Assembly: GCF_000972845.2 (NCBI RefSeq)
Contig: NC_040013.1
Span: forward strand, 6,305,457 to 6,369,456
DNA from: Larimichthys crocea
Taxonomy: Eukaryota; Chordata; Actinopteri; Sciaenidae
Direction: 5' to 3'
DNA: 64,000 nt
Made by a program: the position numbers and the translations under genes. Positions within the stretch are counted from its first letter, which is position 1. Each line of letters opens with the position of its first letter. Below are positions 12,635 through 26,120 of this stretch, piece after piece. Under the pieces are notes generated by a model. That model had not been told where the DNA came from. It worked only from the letters and a program-made list of their open reading frames with translations, and did not search any database.

Positions 12635-15600
12635 CAGGGGCATCCACATTATTAAGTAACAAGGATTGGTAATGTAGGGTGTATGAATGCAGATCTCAAG
12701 CGTGTGTGTGTGTGTGTACGGTAATGCAGGTGAGCGCAGTTCAAGATGTCTTTAAGCGAGAGCAGATGGGAACTCGAATGTTATTGGAGCGTATGCACCA
12801 TGATTCATTTATGCCCTGTGTTCCTGCAGCTGTTTGTGTACATGTGTGAGGTTGTCACCCTGAGGGGCTTTTATAAACACAATTTCATACCAGCCAAAGC
12901 ACAAATCAGAAATGGAGGTGAGGTGTGCACAACACTACCTAATTATTTAAAGAATTACTCAATTCTTTTGTATTCAGAGATAAAAGGTGAGCCTGGCAGG
13001 GTTGGCTGTGCATACAAGGATTAATCTAACTTTAAAGCTGCACCAAGCACAGTTTGTTCAAGCTAAACCATAAAGTTTGGCTTCAAAACTGTAGATTGTT
13101 GTCCAATCATAGAAATATGAAACTCAATAAAGTTTGACTTTTAAGCTTAAAAAAGAAGAACCATATGTGTCTATTTTAAGCATTAAACTTCAGTTAAAAT
13201 CTGCCATTTACAACCCTAAAACCACACAGTGTTTCAACTATTGTTGTTTCACCAATGATTATGTCAACTTTGAACACAATCTTGCATTTTCTTCCATGAG
13301 AATCATTTCTGAGCTGTAAACTGTGCTAAATTGTGTCCTTTTTTTTGTTAGAATTGGAGCACCGCTTACTCGTGACAAGTACAAATGTTTCTGGGTCTTC
13401 CTGAAGAATTTTATGCATTTTATTGATAGTCAACAATAGAGAGATGACAGGAAACAGGGAGAGAGAGACAGGAATGATATCCAACAAATCCATTCTTGGC
13501 TGTCACCTTATTTGCATATCCTGAGTTTTGGTTGTAATTTTTGCCAAGAAACCAGTACTCCAGTAAGTCGAGATGCCCCAATAATCAAGAGAGTGATTTT
13601 AGGTAGTTGCAGTTGCCAAGTGTTGTTGGCCAGTTGAACTTATTTTCCCTGATGGCAATAGTCTTTCTTCTTTTTGTCTTGTTATCATCAGCTGATTCGA
13701 TATATATGTTGTGATGTATTTTCTGCACTTCAAATTATAGGACCCAAGTTGGAAGCAAGTTGTGTCAGTGTAACTTGTTCATTTTGTGATTTTTTTTCCC
13801 GTGGCTTTCTTTCGCAAACCTCAATTTATTCTCTGTCCACTCTTCTCTCATCTGCAGTCAATCTGCAGGGATTCATTGTTAATTCTTGGATGCTTTCTAT
13901 CAGTGAGTCTTGAGCTCATGTCCCCAGGTTTAGAATTAGTTGAGATACTTTCCTGCTGCACCAGACTGTAAGACATTAAATCAAAGTACTCCTGAAGGTG
14001 CTGGGTTGGGAGGATATTGCTCTCAGCAGGAATGGAGATTTGAGACTTGGACAAAATCCATAACAACTCCAGAGTGTTGGTGTTATGGCGGAATATCAAT
14101 CATGTTTTTCAGCTGCACTGACTCACTGGCTTAAATAAGCTTATGGACGTGACCTTTGGAAATGAAATATAACCTGCCGTGCTGACACTTGGACTAATCA
14201 TTTTGTGTAATGATCAAGATTCACGCTTAAGAATCACCTTTTGGTGCTACACTTTGCAATTCCTGGCCCCGTTTTTATTGTTTAGTGATGTATCTTCTTC
14301 ATCTTCTCCTCTGACAGACAGTGCAGACATCCTGTGTTTGGTCTAAGTGAAGGCTGTGATGTGAAGCTTTTGTCTGTGGCTGTGCCGCTGCCTGACAGAG
14401 CTGGCCTATCTAGTGCCCAAGGCAAGATCAGTAACACTCGGTCTCCTTAAATGACCTCTGACAGAGCAACGCATGCATTCAACCCTACTCGTAAGGACAT
14501 CCCATGTCTTATAAATCCTTCAGAGGAACAATAAGAAACAAATAAATAGAAATATCTCTAGAAAATACAATTAGAACATTTGAAAATGCATTTTAACCGA
14601 AGAAACGGAAGTCATTCAGTGGAAAACACACAAGGCTGTGTGATTAGAAATTCAGCGAGCTGTTTTCAGGCAGCGAAGCCTCCTGGTCTTGTTAAAACAG
14701 ACATCAACAACTAGATGACTCGCAGTCCGACTTGCTGTCATCCACTGAACCGCTTGGCTGCTGATATTGAGTGTTTCTGCAGGCACAAGAGGCTAAATGA
14801 GAAGAGGAGGTGCTGAACGGTATCAGCTTTCATTGGAGGTGACGGCAACATTTTGACTATTTATAGAATTCTCTATACACGGTGCATATTAAGATGTGAA
14901 TATCGACTAACAACAGCTGAAAATGAAGAGTTTGATGAAACGATATAAACCGCTCTCTTAAGTATGAAGCACAAGTCAAGTTCAAAGTCCTCAAATAAAA
15001 TGTTCCAACATGTCTAAAGCTCATAAATTAACATGTTGTATCTCCTTTAACCAGGTTAGGTCAGGTTAAGTTTTGCAGGGTGATAAATGCTACAACAATT
15101 TTTTTGTTTGCTTCCTGGAGCTTCCACCAAGTTGGCCTGTTAGCTGCAGTGGCTTCCCTGCACTTCGAGTCATATTATCAGGCTAAGCGAATTGATTTCT
15201 GGCTCTAGCTAACTACTCAGATAGTGGTATTGATCCTCTCATCCAAGTCTTGGCAAGACATGGAACAAGCCCATTTCCCGACCATTCCCTTGGAACTATT
15301 CCCTTAATTACCGTTTTATAATTAAACATAGTATGTCGAGAGAAAACTGTGTTGAGCTGCAACATCTACTATCAAAATACTTCAACGAGGACCTTAAGAA
15401 ACACCATAAGAGCATTCATGGATGTGTTTTTTTTTCACCCACTTGACCATTACCAGATGTAGCAAGTGTCAAGGGCGAGATATCCTCTTCCAGAGAGCAC
15501 GCAGAGCAGGTCGGACAGCCAGGTCGTGGCAAAGTCAAACTCCCAGTTGTGAATGGTGTCTGAAGACGAATATGAGTCATCCCTTAAGCCGACTTATGCA

Positions 15601-15953
15601 TGTTTGAAACCATTTGGTGCAGCCAATCAGTCTGTTTGAGTGTGTGTGTGTGTGTGTGTGTGAATGCACTCTGGTTATTGACTCTCTGTGTCCGTGCGTC
15701 TGTTGGCAATGCTGACAGCCAAATAGGCAATCACCTGCAGCAGTGAGTCACTCAGTCACCGTCGACTCAATACGGTGTCATTTAGACAAGCCCGCAACAC
15801 ACTCAGAGGTGTGTTTGAACACACGCATGTGTTTGTCTAGTACATGTGGGGTTGTGTTTCACATCTCGAGGTAGTGCTCGTGTGTGTGTTTTGTTCCTGT
15901 GCTGCATACGCTATGCGACTCTGTGTTGGCAAACAGTTTATTATGTGTGAAAG

Positions 15954-15954
<1 letters not shown>

Positions 15955-16016
<62 letters not shown>
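15955..16016 (+). repeat. (TG)n microsatellite
   Basis: About 31 TG units; a shorter tract follows at 16112-16134 and another precedes at 15642-15661. Confidence 0.95.
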
Positions 16017-16018
<2 letters not shown>

Positions 16019-17189
16019 TCTGTATTTGAAACTAAGCACTGACCTTTGGAATTCCCTCGGCCCGTCACACACTGCTGCTCCACTATAGATCCACAAACCC
16101 TGTTCATTTTCGTGTGTGTGTGTGTGTGTGTGTGCATTGATGCTGAGAGAGAGCCAGAAAAAAAAAGACTGATAGAGAGAGAGATTGGAAGAAACGACAT
16201 AAATGTTTAATGAGTGAGTAGAATCTGTGCAATTTTGATATTGTTCGTGCATAATTTATACCAACGTCTTGTATTGGATTCAGGAAATGAGTCACAGGGA
16301 CAAAGATACAAAGAGACGTGTAAAAATGTAATCTAAGTACAGTAAGAGGAGCAGAGAAGTGTGTCCAGCTTGTCTCATGGTCTGCGGGTCAAATGTCATT
16401 CAGACACTGCCAGATTTAATGAAACTACCCTTTAACTGCTCTGTAACTGCCAGTGAGTGCGTGTGGTGATGTTATTACGGGCAGGCTCTCGCCTTGTGTG
16501 TATGAATCACGGCTCTGATCTTTATCTGAATCCTTGCATTGGGTCAGTGCAGGATCAATAATGAACACATGACGTGGTAATTGAAATGCATTCCCCGAGG
16601 GCGCCAGAGGTGAGCTGGATTCAAATGAAGTCTTTCAAACATGATTGGGGCAGAATGATTAAAAATATCTTTTTCATTAGCTGCAGGCAGTGTGGAAGTG
16701 CTTCCTTTCTTGATTTTATTAATTGGTTTCTTTTTTTCTTAGCCTCAACTCTCCTTTTTACACCCCCCCCTTAGTTGGTAAGTTATCACTATCAATGTTT
16801 CTGCTTAGCACATTGGCCTTATTGAAGCTATATTACTATTTTAGATTAAAATCATCATAATCCAGACTAATCTGACACTGATGTGCGTGTATCAGTGAGA
16901 TCACAGAGCTCGTCGCCTATCCGTGGTCCATAATGTTATTTATCGAAAGCTATCCTCCTGCTATCTGTCCTACATACATGACGTAACAAACATCTTTTCC
17001 TTGGGCACTGAGATGAGTGCTGCTGACAGAAGAGACTATGCATCATCTAAAGTGGAAATATGTCGTTTTCATCGGACAGCCGAGCTATGTATATGTGATA
17101 TATTCAATTTAACACGTAGCCATATGTTCCAAAGATGCTGATGTGTGCAGATGGTGTTGTTTTATTGCACTGGTTGGTGTACAAATCAA

Positions 17190-18065
17190 TAGAGCCACAA
17201 AGAGGGAAAATGGCAAGAAGATGGGATGTGTGAGGGAGGAAGAAATAGAAAGGAAGTCGAGTGAGCAGTTGAAAATGACAATGAAAAATTGAAAGATGGA
17301 GGAGTAGCAAGGCGACGTTGTCTATAAAGGCAGAGACAGAAAATAGGAAGTTCCTTGCGGGTGGAAGTGGGTTGGGTTTGGGACACTGGGATGACTGACT
17401 ACATACCGATGTGACAGGAAATGTGTGGAGTGTAAAGAAGAAAACACAGATGACAGATAGAGTGAAGAAGTGGAGTTGCAAAAGAGGTGAAAAGAGCTGC
17501 GGAGATGAACAGCAATGAGAGGCTGATGCAACATGGAGTACAAGGCAGCTGCGGGAGGTGTAGAATGGATGGATGATTACAATGAAAATGGAGTGCAGGA
17601 CAAGATTAAACCTAATTAGAACATTATAATGACTCTGTAAGGTGAAACGAATAGATGGTAGCCATTATGTTGGAGATAAAGAATGGAGACTGGGCCAGCT
17701 TTTTAATGAAGAATAACACTGATTCTAACCAGAGCAAGTAAAGTTTGGGTGGAGAAACGAAGGGAGGAATGTGAGAAAAATAGCAGCCAATAGAATACAG
17801 ACATATCGAAATGGCAGACAAAACAAGTGAAGAGAAGTGCAATGTAATGAGGTGGAGAAAGACCTCAGCATCAGTGAGACAACTGCGATGCTGACTAAGA
17901 GAGAAAACGAGAGAGAAGAGTTATCTATGATGATCAGCAGTGGAGAGGAAAGACAGAGGAAGATGTGAATTCCTCCGGCAAGAAGGGAATGAAAGATGAG
18001 CATAAAAGAGAGCAAGGGGGCAAAGAATAGTTCATGATTACATCTCATAGGGAGAAATATTTGAT
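17190..18065. other. Purine-rich block without genes
   Basis: The + strand is strongly biased to A and G (GGAGGAAG, GAGAAAACGAGAGAGAAGAG) for nearly 900 bp. The minus-strand ORFs (17104-17481, 17725-18078) are Ser/Leu/Phe-rich low-complexity translations of it and match no family I recognise. Confidence 0.6.
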
Positions 18066-18226
18066 TTTTTCTTTGCAAGTCTAGTGCTGTGACTCTGGAT
18101 GGATGGCAGCGTCAGTTTGTTGGTTGTCTGCTCATTTTATTCTTTTTTTAGTAAAATATCTCGACAATTGGATAGTTTGCCATGAAAGTCACACACAATT
18201 AATTTTGGTGCCATCTTGGGGTCATC

Positions 18227-18856
18227 TAGGGTAGTGAGGGAAATTGATCCAAAATTTCCAGAAACTTTCCAGGGGAAGTCGAGCTTTGAAATTTTGGAAA
18301 TATTACAAATATGGAAATTTATGGGAATTAATGAGACCTTATGGGAATTAACTGGAAATTTGAGGTAATTTAGTAATTTAGGGGTAATCTAGCATCATGA
18401 TAAGATAAACCTCATAGATTGCCAATGAAATGATGCGAGCTACAGCTTATTTAGCATCTAAATGATCAGCTAGCTATCTCCTGTATGAATACATTATCAT
18501 GTGCTATTTGCAAATTAAACATGAATACAATACATCAAATATATTTACCCCATAATATCATCAAAGCTTACTTCACTTTATGTAGTCCACAGGCTTTAAT
18601 AGCGTTGTGCTCTGGGCTCTAAAGTGTGGTCCAGGGTTGTAGAAATCATCTGTTCATGTGATGGAGGAATAGCAGATATTCAAGTGTACTTGTGAAATCT
18701 GGTTGTTTTAGACAAGATTATGCTCAAATATATTTTCCCTAACTATATTTAGGTTCCCTGTTAAGGGCCAACCTTCAATTGTGTAAATTCCTGGTTTATT
18801 CTCGTTAATTCCCATAAATTCCTGTTAATTACCATGGAAAGTTTCCAGCAACCCTA
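18227..18856. mobile_element. Non-autonomous DNA transposon with terminal inverted repeats
   Basis: The left end TAGGGTAGTGAGGGAAA and a nearby CAGAAACTTTCCAGG match the reverse complement of the right end (CATGGAAAGTTTCCAGCAACCCTA). Just inside both ends, GGGAATTAA / TTAATTCCCATAAATT phrases repeat in opposite orientation. The element is about 630 bp, AT-rich and without an ORF. No clear target-site duplication is visible, so the ends may be off by a few bases. Confidence 0.6.
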
Positions 18857-19394
18857 CTTTTGTTACATGTATTCCTCACGTTTTCAGTTCTTGCCCTTGC
18901 TCTGCTCTGCTCGGTGAAAGTTAATGACATTCTGTCTTATCTAATGTGACACTTCTTGCGTGCTAATGTGATCTACATCACCTTCAACAACGAGGACCGT
19001 CTACACAGGTTGAACTACCTCTATAGAGTACACGTACACTGTCTCTGTGTCTATTTATCCAGGTAAGTGCTCCTCTAATAGACATTCACGGCTGAATGAA
19101 GCACTGGAAGTTTAAGTAACCTCTAGTCGCTCTCTTGCATAGAATTACATGCACATACCATTACTGTTTCATATCTCACAGTACAGTAAATTCGTCTTTC
19201 TAAATTTCATCTGCAGCATGCACAGTCATGCATGGAAATGTACAAGTGCCATTACCTTCACACCACTGTTGAGTGGAATATTGGAATTTAATGGAGAATC
19301 TGAAGTAGCTTGTGTATTACACTAAATACATTTAGCCGCAGCATGGTAACACGGCTGAAGTCATTCTAGCAGAGACGACTGGGCCTTAATAAGT

Positions 19395-19525
19395 TGAGGC
19401 TACGACTGCACAGTTTGAATCCCGGGGGTGGCTGAAGTGTCTGAACAGGGAGAGAGAGAGAGACACAAACACTTTGTCCTCCATCAGCAGCTGCCCTTGA
19501 ACAGGACACTAAAGACCTAACTGAG
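19395..19525 (+). mobile_element. Possible degraded SINE
   Basis: A B-box-like GTTTGAATCCCGG (19415-19427) is followed about 70 bases later by CTGCCCTTGAACAGGACACT, which resembles the body of fish tRNA-SINEs (the cctTGAgCAagaCACT phrase). A short GA repeat interrupts it. The A box is not clear. Confidence 0.35.
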
Positions 19526-20364
19526 GCCGACAATGCAGAACTGTGAGTGTGAAGCTTGACGGGAAAAAAGGCAACTGTGCTAAATCAACCTTTTCTAGAT
19601 GAAGGTTAAAGTAATAATCAGTGACATTTTTAGGTAGATGTCCATTTTGTTGCCTTATGCTGACCGATGTAGTGCTAAACCGAGTGAACCGTTATCCAGA
19701 TTTAAAGGCTTTTACATTTTCCTGCTTCACTTGAGTCCAAATTCATGACGTACGATATCTGTATCATTTTGTACAAATAGGAAATGATACAAGGTTAGAG
19801 AGGAAAAGAGACTGTAAATGCCACCTGCATGTTTTACATTAATTATACTGTGATATTACAACAGTACAGTACTCCAACCAGTCACTGAGATTGGTGAGGT
19901 TTTTGGTGGCGGCTATAACAGTCCACTCTCCAGTTGATTTTAAAACCTAGAAAATGAATTATTTGCAAATCATTACGATCATCTTTACAGACGTGATGTG
20001 TGTTGGCTGGCAATGGGGTACAGCAGTTGGTCCATGCGTGCTGTAATCCTCATATAAACAGCGAGTGTGATGGCAGCTTTCTGATGGGACCGAGCAAGCA
20101 ACAATGTTTTTCACAGATTTAGTACCTGTTTGTTTTTAGAGATCTCCTTTGAGCTGTCTCACGACCATTTGAAATTTCAGTTTAAGCCTGTGGGTAGCTT
20201 CCCCATGTCCTTGATGCATTCGATTATACGATGAAAGCTTGACACATTCATATATAAGGTAAATTTAGTGTGCATAAAGACACTTTACTACTAAGTTTTG
20301 TGTTGTTTTTAGTGTAACGGCAGTATGATGCGGCATCTGCAGTACTGCTGACGTCGTACCTCAG

Positions 20365-20765
20365 TTTTCCAGTGCATCTACATTCTGATCCTCACCTATG
20401 GTCATGAGCATTAGTGACCAAAAGAATGAGATTGTGGATACAAGCAGCTGAAATGAGCTTCCTCTGCCGTGTGGCTGGGCTCAGCCTCGGACATCCGAAG
20501 TCGAGCCTCCGTGTTGAAAGGAGCCAGCTGAGGTGGTTTGGGCATCTGATTATGATGCCCCCTGGGTGTCTTCCTTTGGAGGTGCTCTGTGCACATCCAA
20601 CTGGGAGCAGACCCCGGGGCAGACCCTGAACGTGCTGGAGGGACTATATAGCCCATCTAGCCTGGGAACGCCTGGGGAGGAGCTGGAATGCTTTGTTTGG
20701 GACATCTGGATAACAAAGTCCCACGCGATCCCACCCCGGATAAGAGGAAGAAAATGGATGTTTTT
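20365..20765 (+). mobile_element. 3' end of a LINE (non-LTR retrotransposon), broken
   Basis: Frame 20414 reads MSFLCRVAGLSLG, then VERSQLRWFGHLIMMPPG and PTGSRPRGRP. This is the C-terminal end of the reverse-transcriptase ORF of a LINE type abundant in fish. The remaining typical part (a W-x-x-LG / P-x-EELE block) follows in another frame. The terminal CCCCGGATAAG..GAAGAAAATGGATG tail is also typical. About 15 residues are missing between GLSLG and VERSQ, and a frameshift follows GRP, so it is a 5'-truncated dead copy. Confidence 0.85.
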
Positions 20766-21435
20766 AGTGTAAAATTGTTTGGGATTAGGAAACAGGACAG
20801 AGAACACTCTTTTGTTCTACAAGAGGTGAGCTTTTTTTCTTCCAGGTAGTTAACACGATGAATTGTAGCCAACCTTGTTGGAGGAAAAGCATGCCACCTA
20901 CAGAAAACTTTGTAGAAACTCAAAGGGAAGGGTGTCACAGTCCCACTCTACTTAATTAATTGAAAAGTGATTTTGGGAAGTGCAGTGCAGACGCACAACA
21001 ACAGCCGGACCTCCACAATCACCACCGCCTCATGTTTGGATGTTTACGTTCTCTCAAATGCCCGCATTTAATATTTCAGCGCTAATTTAATGCAGGGCTC
21101 GGTCGAGAGCTTGAGAGACTCATATATTTTACTGTAGGGTGAAGGCGAGGCAGCGCAGAGGAGATTTGTTAGGGAGCTGTGTGAGAGAAGGACATCTGCA
21201 TCTTAATTGATTTCAGGCTGGATATTTTTTAATTTATGTGAAATAATTCATGCATAGGATTTTGTGTGTGTATCAGTAATTAGTGCATGATGCCAGATAT
21301 CGAATATATAGAGATATTTTATGTGTTTCTATATTAATAGCGTGTACGTTTTAGTGCTTATTCTCAGTCTGCGTGCTGTTAGTGTTAGAGTTTGTGTTTG
21401 AGCGAGTTATTTTGTGGTCTTCTAGCATTAATAAT

Positions 21436-21437
<2 letters not shown>

Positions 21438-21474
<37 letters not shown>
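21438..21474 (+). repeat. (TG)n microsatellite
   Basis: About 18 TG units. Confidence 0.95.
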
Positions 21475-21478
<4 letters not shown>

Positions 21479-22695
21479 TCCCTGCAGCTAAGGCAGATGG
21501 TGGTGTCAAATGCAGACCACTGAAATCAACTGCTCTGACATCACCACGCCACATTGAGCCCAACACACACTCTGTATGTATGTGTGTTCATTACTCTGTG
21601 TGTGTGTGTGTTGGCAGGCCAATCATAAGGTCACGGTGACTCAGGGACTAACCACACCTGTCTGTCAGAGTCTCTATCTAACTTTTCCCTCTCTTTGTCT
21701 CTCTGCAGCACAGGGGTGGTTTCACCCATGGCTGCACACACTCGTCGAGCGTGCTCAGCATAATCAACGAACACGCACACATGGACACACACACACACAT
21801 TCAGACACACGCGGGCAGCAGCAGTAATTAACAGCTAACTGCGAGAAGCCATTATCATTACAGGAACGAGGTGGGATCCAACGCTCCTACCTACATAATG
21901 GACAATTAGTCTCTGTGTCGTCATGCGTCCAGCAGCAAACTCTTGGCTCCTTAGGAATGGGAACACCAGCAAGTTGTGCTCTGATATTTGTGTATTTTTG
22001 ACAGGATATACCACATACTGGAGACAGTAATGGGCATTTTTGATGGGAGTCACTGTTGTGATTACGAGTACAGAATAAGTTTTTGTTGCTCCAGTTTCTC
22101 TTTTTCTTCCAAATGCTTGTGGCATTTTGAAAGACATTACAGACAGTCTGGCCTGGCCTCAGGTTCATGAAAGACTTTCTTTAAATAGGAGAGACACTTT
22201 TAGTTTTTTTGACAGAAGAAACTGGTGAAATGTTGCAACAAACTGGGTCATTTTCAGTGTCATTTCATCATCATTCACTAAGTTCACAGCCAGATCACAC
22301 ATAAAGGTCGGTGATGGTATTGAAAAAAAAACAATTTTAAACAATGTCTCAGTTCTTTGAAAAGAAGGTAATAAGTAGAAATCCTGAGAAGTCCAACTCT
22401 AAGCTGTCTCGTCTCAGTTCTTGCTCCAGCATCCAACGGGGAGCATCTATGCAGTCTGTTCTTCAACAACATATTCCATTACTTAGAGTTTGGTTTGTTG
22501 ACATTTTTGGTGTTTTTGGATATTGAATAGTTGTTATCGACTCATATCTGATCAGCATGAACTAATCTAACTAAGCCTTTATTTTGTATGTGGTGCCTTA
22601 AAAGAAGAGAAAACTACAGCTTTGCTTTTCCAGGGTCACGAAGTTCAGATATAAACGAGCGTGAACCAGCCTCGCGAGCAGCTCTGTCAGGCCGA

Positions 22696-22855
22696 AATTA
22701 GGCGCAGCTGTGCTTTGAGCTAAATTCTAATGTCAGCATGCTACCGTCCGCACAATGACAGTGCTAACATGCTGATGTACACCACAGGTAATAAAAACCT
22801 AAGTTTAGCATATTGGCATGTTAATATTTGCAAATTAGCAATTACAGTTCGTCCT
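22696..22855 (+). repeat. Interspersed repeat (GCTAACATGCTGATG type)
   Basis: The phrases CAGCTGTGCTTTGAGCTAAA, TGTCAGCATGCTA, GTGCTAACATGCTGATG and TTAGCATATTGGCATGTTA are the order and wording of a repeat common in percomorph fish genomes. It is degenerate and non-coding. Confidence 0.65.
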
Positions 22856-23925
22856 CAATAGTTGTCTGATGAGAAATGTTTATTTATATGCACATAAAGA
22901 CAAAGTCAGTAACATTTCATGCTTCAGAGATCCGAGCTGATCTGGCAAAAAAAAAAAAAAAACAGACCCGGTGTAATAAAAATAGCAAACCAGAGAAAAA
23001 TTAAGAGTCAGAAGACATCTGCACGTTGGCGACATGCAGCTGCATCCGGTGGACATTTGGGTTAAAGATGGGACACGGTGTTATTCATTTTAAATCCCCT
23101 CCCAAAAAATAACTTTTTCTCTGCTTGTTGAGTTGATTTCAGAGGCAAAGTATTCCAAAAGTAACTTTAAGCGATCTGATTTGACTTTTTTATTGATTCA
23201 GTTTCATCTTTTTGCGGTTACAGGATTGATTGCACTTTGTCACTTTGTAATAGGCAATCTGAGATGGAGTGCATTTTGAAATTAAACATCCGAGCTCGCC
23301 TGCTAGCCAGAGATGAATGCATTAAGAGGCCAGACAAATTGGGTGAAATTGTCCACCCGACCACTCCAGCCTGGGCTAATGGACCCACCAGGAAGGCCAC
23401 AGCCAAACCACCCAGCATGGCTGCTGCTGAAATTGATCCCTGCCTGCTCACCAGTCCACCTCAGAGATTATACTCACTACAAAGTCTTGCTTTTTCTTTC
23501 TTTTTTTGCCTGGATCTCCTTTTGTCTCATTTGTTATGTCTTATATAAGAAATATCCACGCTATAATTCATTGAACAATTCAAGTATAATGTGGTATTGC
23601 ATGCTGTATTTCATTCTATAGATGACTGGAAGGTTTTAAGGATTTTGTGCAGGAAGTAGCATCTTACCAGAGGCTTATATATGACTCAAGATGGTATGTG
23701 TGTGTCTTTGTGACTGTCTCTCTGATTGTGTGTGTGTATAGGATTTTTATTCCTCCTCAAGGTTAAAATGGAAATCCACACCGTCCCTATTAGTCAGGCT
23801 GTATATCCCCTTTAGCTCCTGACTTCTCCTCCTTTTTTATAGCACTCTCTCATTTCCTCAGCTCCATTTGATGCTTTCTCCTTCCCTATTTTGTCGGCCA
23901 CATCGTAAATAAAAACTGCTGTTTA

Positions 23926-23972
23926 CTCCTCCTCTCCTCTCCTCTCCTCTCCTCTCCTCTCCTCTCCTCTCC
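23926..23972 (+). repeat. (CTCCT)n microsatellite
   Basis: About nine CTCCT units in a pyrimidine-rich setting. Confidence 0.95.
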
Positions 23973-25709
23973 CTCATCCTCTATCGATTGTGGTTCTCGT
24001 TAATTAACAGAATTTATATCTAATGAGCCAAACACTGATTACCTTGTTCCAGTCGTAGAAACAACATCTTGTGATGCTTCAGACAAGACCTTCAAACACG
24101 AGGTCGGAATAATCAGACTGTACTCAGACCACAGCGCTTTGCCAGTGCACCACAGCTGACTTGAGGTCAATCACAATCTGAGAGGTTTTTTGCACCAAGC
24201 AGCTGGAAAATAGCCTGTTCTGTTGGCAGCTTTCCTTTTGCAGACGAAAGAATATCAAGGGGTTGAGTTGTGGGTTTCTGAGCATATAGAGCTTATTTTT
24301 CAGAAATGTCCTACAGAAAAATGGTTGCTGGAGGAGAGAGGATACATTTTTGTGTGTCTATTTATCCAGTGATGCAGCAGTCAGCTGGTTCACACAGAAC
24401 AGAGCTGCTTTACATTTCTATACCAAACCCTAACCGTACCTTCCCGACCTTACCCATGCTCCAAGTGCATAGTCCAGAGTTTTGCAGAAATGTCCAATAT
24501 TGCTGTTCTTATCTGCCGCCCTGATGACTGGCTTGCACTGTCTGTCATATTAAAGTGGCAGGAAAGAAAGCAGATCCAACGATTTCAACGTTTGCAGTCA
24601 CAGAAAAGGCTTCACGCTCTGCTGTCGCTTTTATCTGATTCCTGATCAGTGAAACCGATGAATGATCTCTACGGTTTAGAGCTGTGTGAATAATATGTCG
24701 GTCTCTCTTCTTTGGCAGCTAACCTTTACTACCACCACCACCACCGCCTATGGACTTGGGTAGGCTCTTGCCCGGACACCAACACACCCTTTTATTTATG
24801 TCATTAATAATATGAATGTGCAACACTGTGGGGGATTCTTTAGTTTCCTGTATGTCAAGATGATTCGATCCTACTCGCCTGTCAATAAGACAGAAAAACA
24901 GTCACAAATTTAGCCACAAGGTCTAATGAAAATCAAACAGTCTGCAGGAAGCCAGCCGGCTCAGCCAGAGATGCCAGACTCAGAAACATGGAGGCTATTT
25001 TTAGCACTTCATTGGAAAGAACGGAGCACCACCTTGGAACATCCAGTTCTTTTAAAACATCCGTGGTCTACGCGTCATGTGTGGTACATACCAGTCAGAT
25101 GTAATCAGATTTATGATCACGGCAGAGAGTAAATAAAAGTCAAGTCGTTGCTTCTGGATTTCACCCTTGAAGGAGTAAATGGGGCTTAGGAACATCAAGA
25201 TGTGTCATTAAAGTGTTTTTGTCAAGCCTCAGAGGGATGTAAAGCAGTATTAGGCGTCTCATCTCATCAAATCCTGCGCTCTTCTCCGATCAATGCTCAC
25301 ACCACTTGCCAACTAATCCTTGCACTGAGCTTCACCAAATAGTCGATAAAGACAAGAGTGCAGGGTGCAGGGAGAAAACTGTGGTGATACCAAAGAGGAG
25401 GCTGTTGTTTAAAAGATGAACATTCGGGGATGAATCTGAAGAGATTGAATTCATGTGACAGCATGCACGTCCCCAGAAATAGTGCCTCGATCTTTCACAC
25501 TGCTGCCCGGCTTCGTTTGTGTGTTTGTGCAGGTAGGTGTGTGACCTTGAGGTAACAAGGTCCGTTCAGCTGTTGATTGCCAGGCCTCTCTGGTGTCGCC
25601 GCTGGTAATGCCGTGAATTGATTCGCTGCCAAGCCTGAAAAATTTTCGCCTTCTAATCTAAATCTCTCTCGGTCTCGCTTTTTATTTTTCCTTCTTTCGA
25701 CGCCCTTTC

Positions 25710-25711
<2 letters not shown>

Positions 25712-25763
<52 letters not shown>
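25712..25763 (+). repeat. (CT)n microsatellite
   Basis: About 26 CT units inside a ~150 bp polypyrimidine tract; gives a spurious Glu-Arg ORF on the minus strand. Confidence 0.95.
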
Positions 25764-25765
<2 letters not shown>

Positions 25766-25867
25766 TTCTTCCCTCTCTCTCTGTCTTTGTGCCTTTTCCT
25801 CACGGCCTCGTAGTCTGTTCTCCGACTGGATTTGACTGCCAACCTCGCACATCTGTGTGCTACAGCT

Positions 25868-25870
<3 letters not shown>

Positions 25871-25901
<31 letters not shown>
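25871..25901 (+). repeat. (GT)n microsatellite
   Basis: About 15 GT units. Confidence 0.9.
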
Positions 25902-25904
<3 letters not shown>

Positions 25905-26042
25905 GTGCTAATTGTACCTGTTAAAAGTCTTGCCAACCTCATTGCTTAACTGTCCTAGTCATTACAACAGGGACAGTAAAGGTCTATCCACATCCATTTG
26001 CATTTTACCGTCATTATTTGCATCTGTGCATGTGAACAGATA

Positions 26043-26044
<2 letters not shown>

Positions 26045-26117
<73 letters not shown>
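26045..26117 (+). repeat. (TG)n microsatellite
   Basis: About 36 TG units, the longest dinucleotide run in the window. Confidence 0.95.

Positions 26118-26120
<3 letters not shown>

Larger units (their letters stand above)
11471..17189. other. Non-coding sequence apart from microsatellites
   Basis: No ORF with family features and no convincing splice-flanked exon. Contains TG tracts and one copy of the ATTAATCACC motif block (12200-12262). Confidence 0.6.

Noticed and set aside
20411..20938. A protein-coding gene in the LINE-derived frames
   Set aside because: The frame is truncated at the 5' side, lacks an internal segment and is frameshifted; it is a dead retrotransposon 3' end.
23218..23548. 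ORFs on both strands (77-103 codons) including MSRQGSISAAAMLGG
   Set aside because: I looked for a conserved exon here; neither strand matches a family I know and no clear acceptor/donor pair frames it.
25495..25942. Arg-Glu-rich minus-strand ORFs
   Set aside because: Direct translation of the (CT)n microsatellite.
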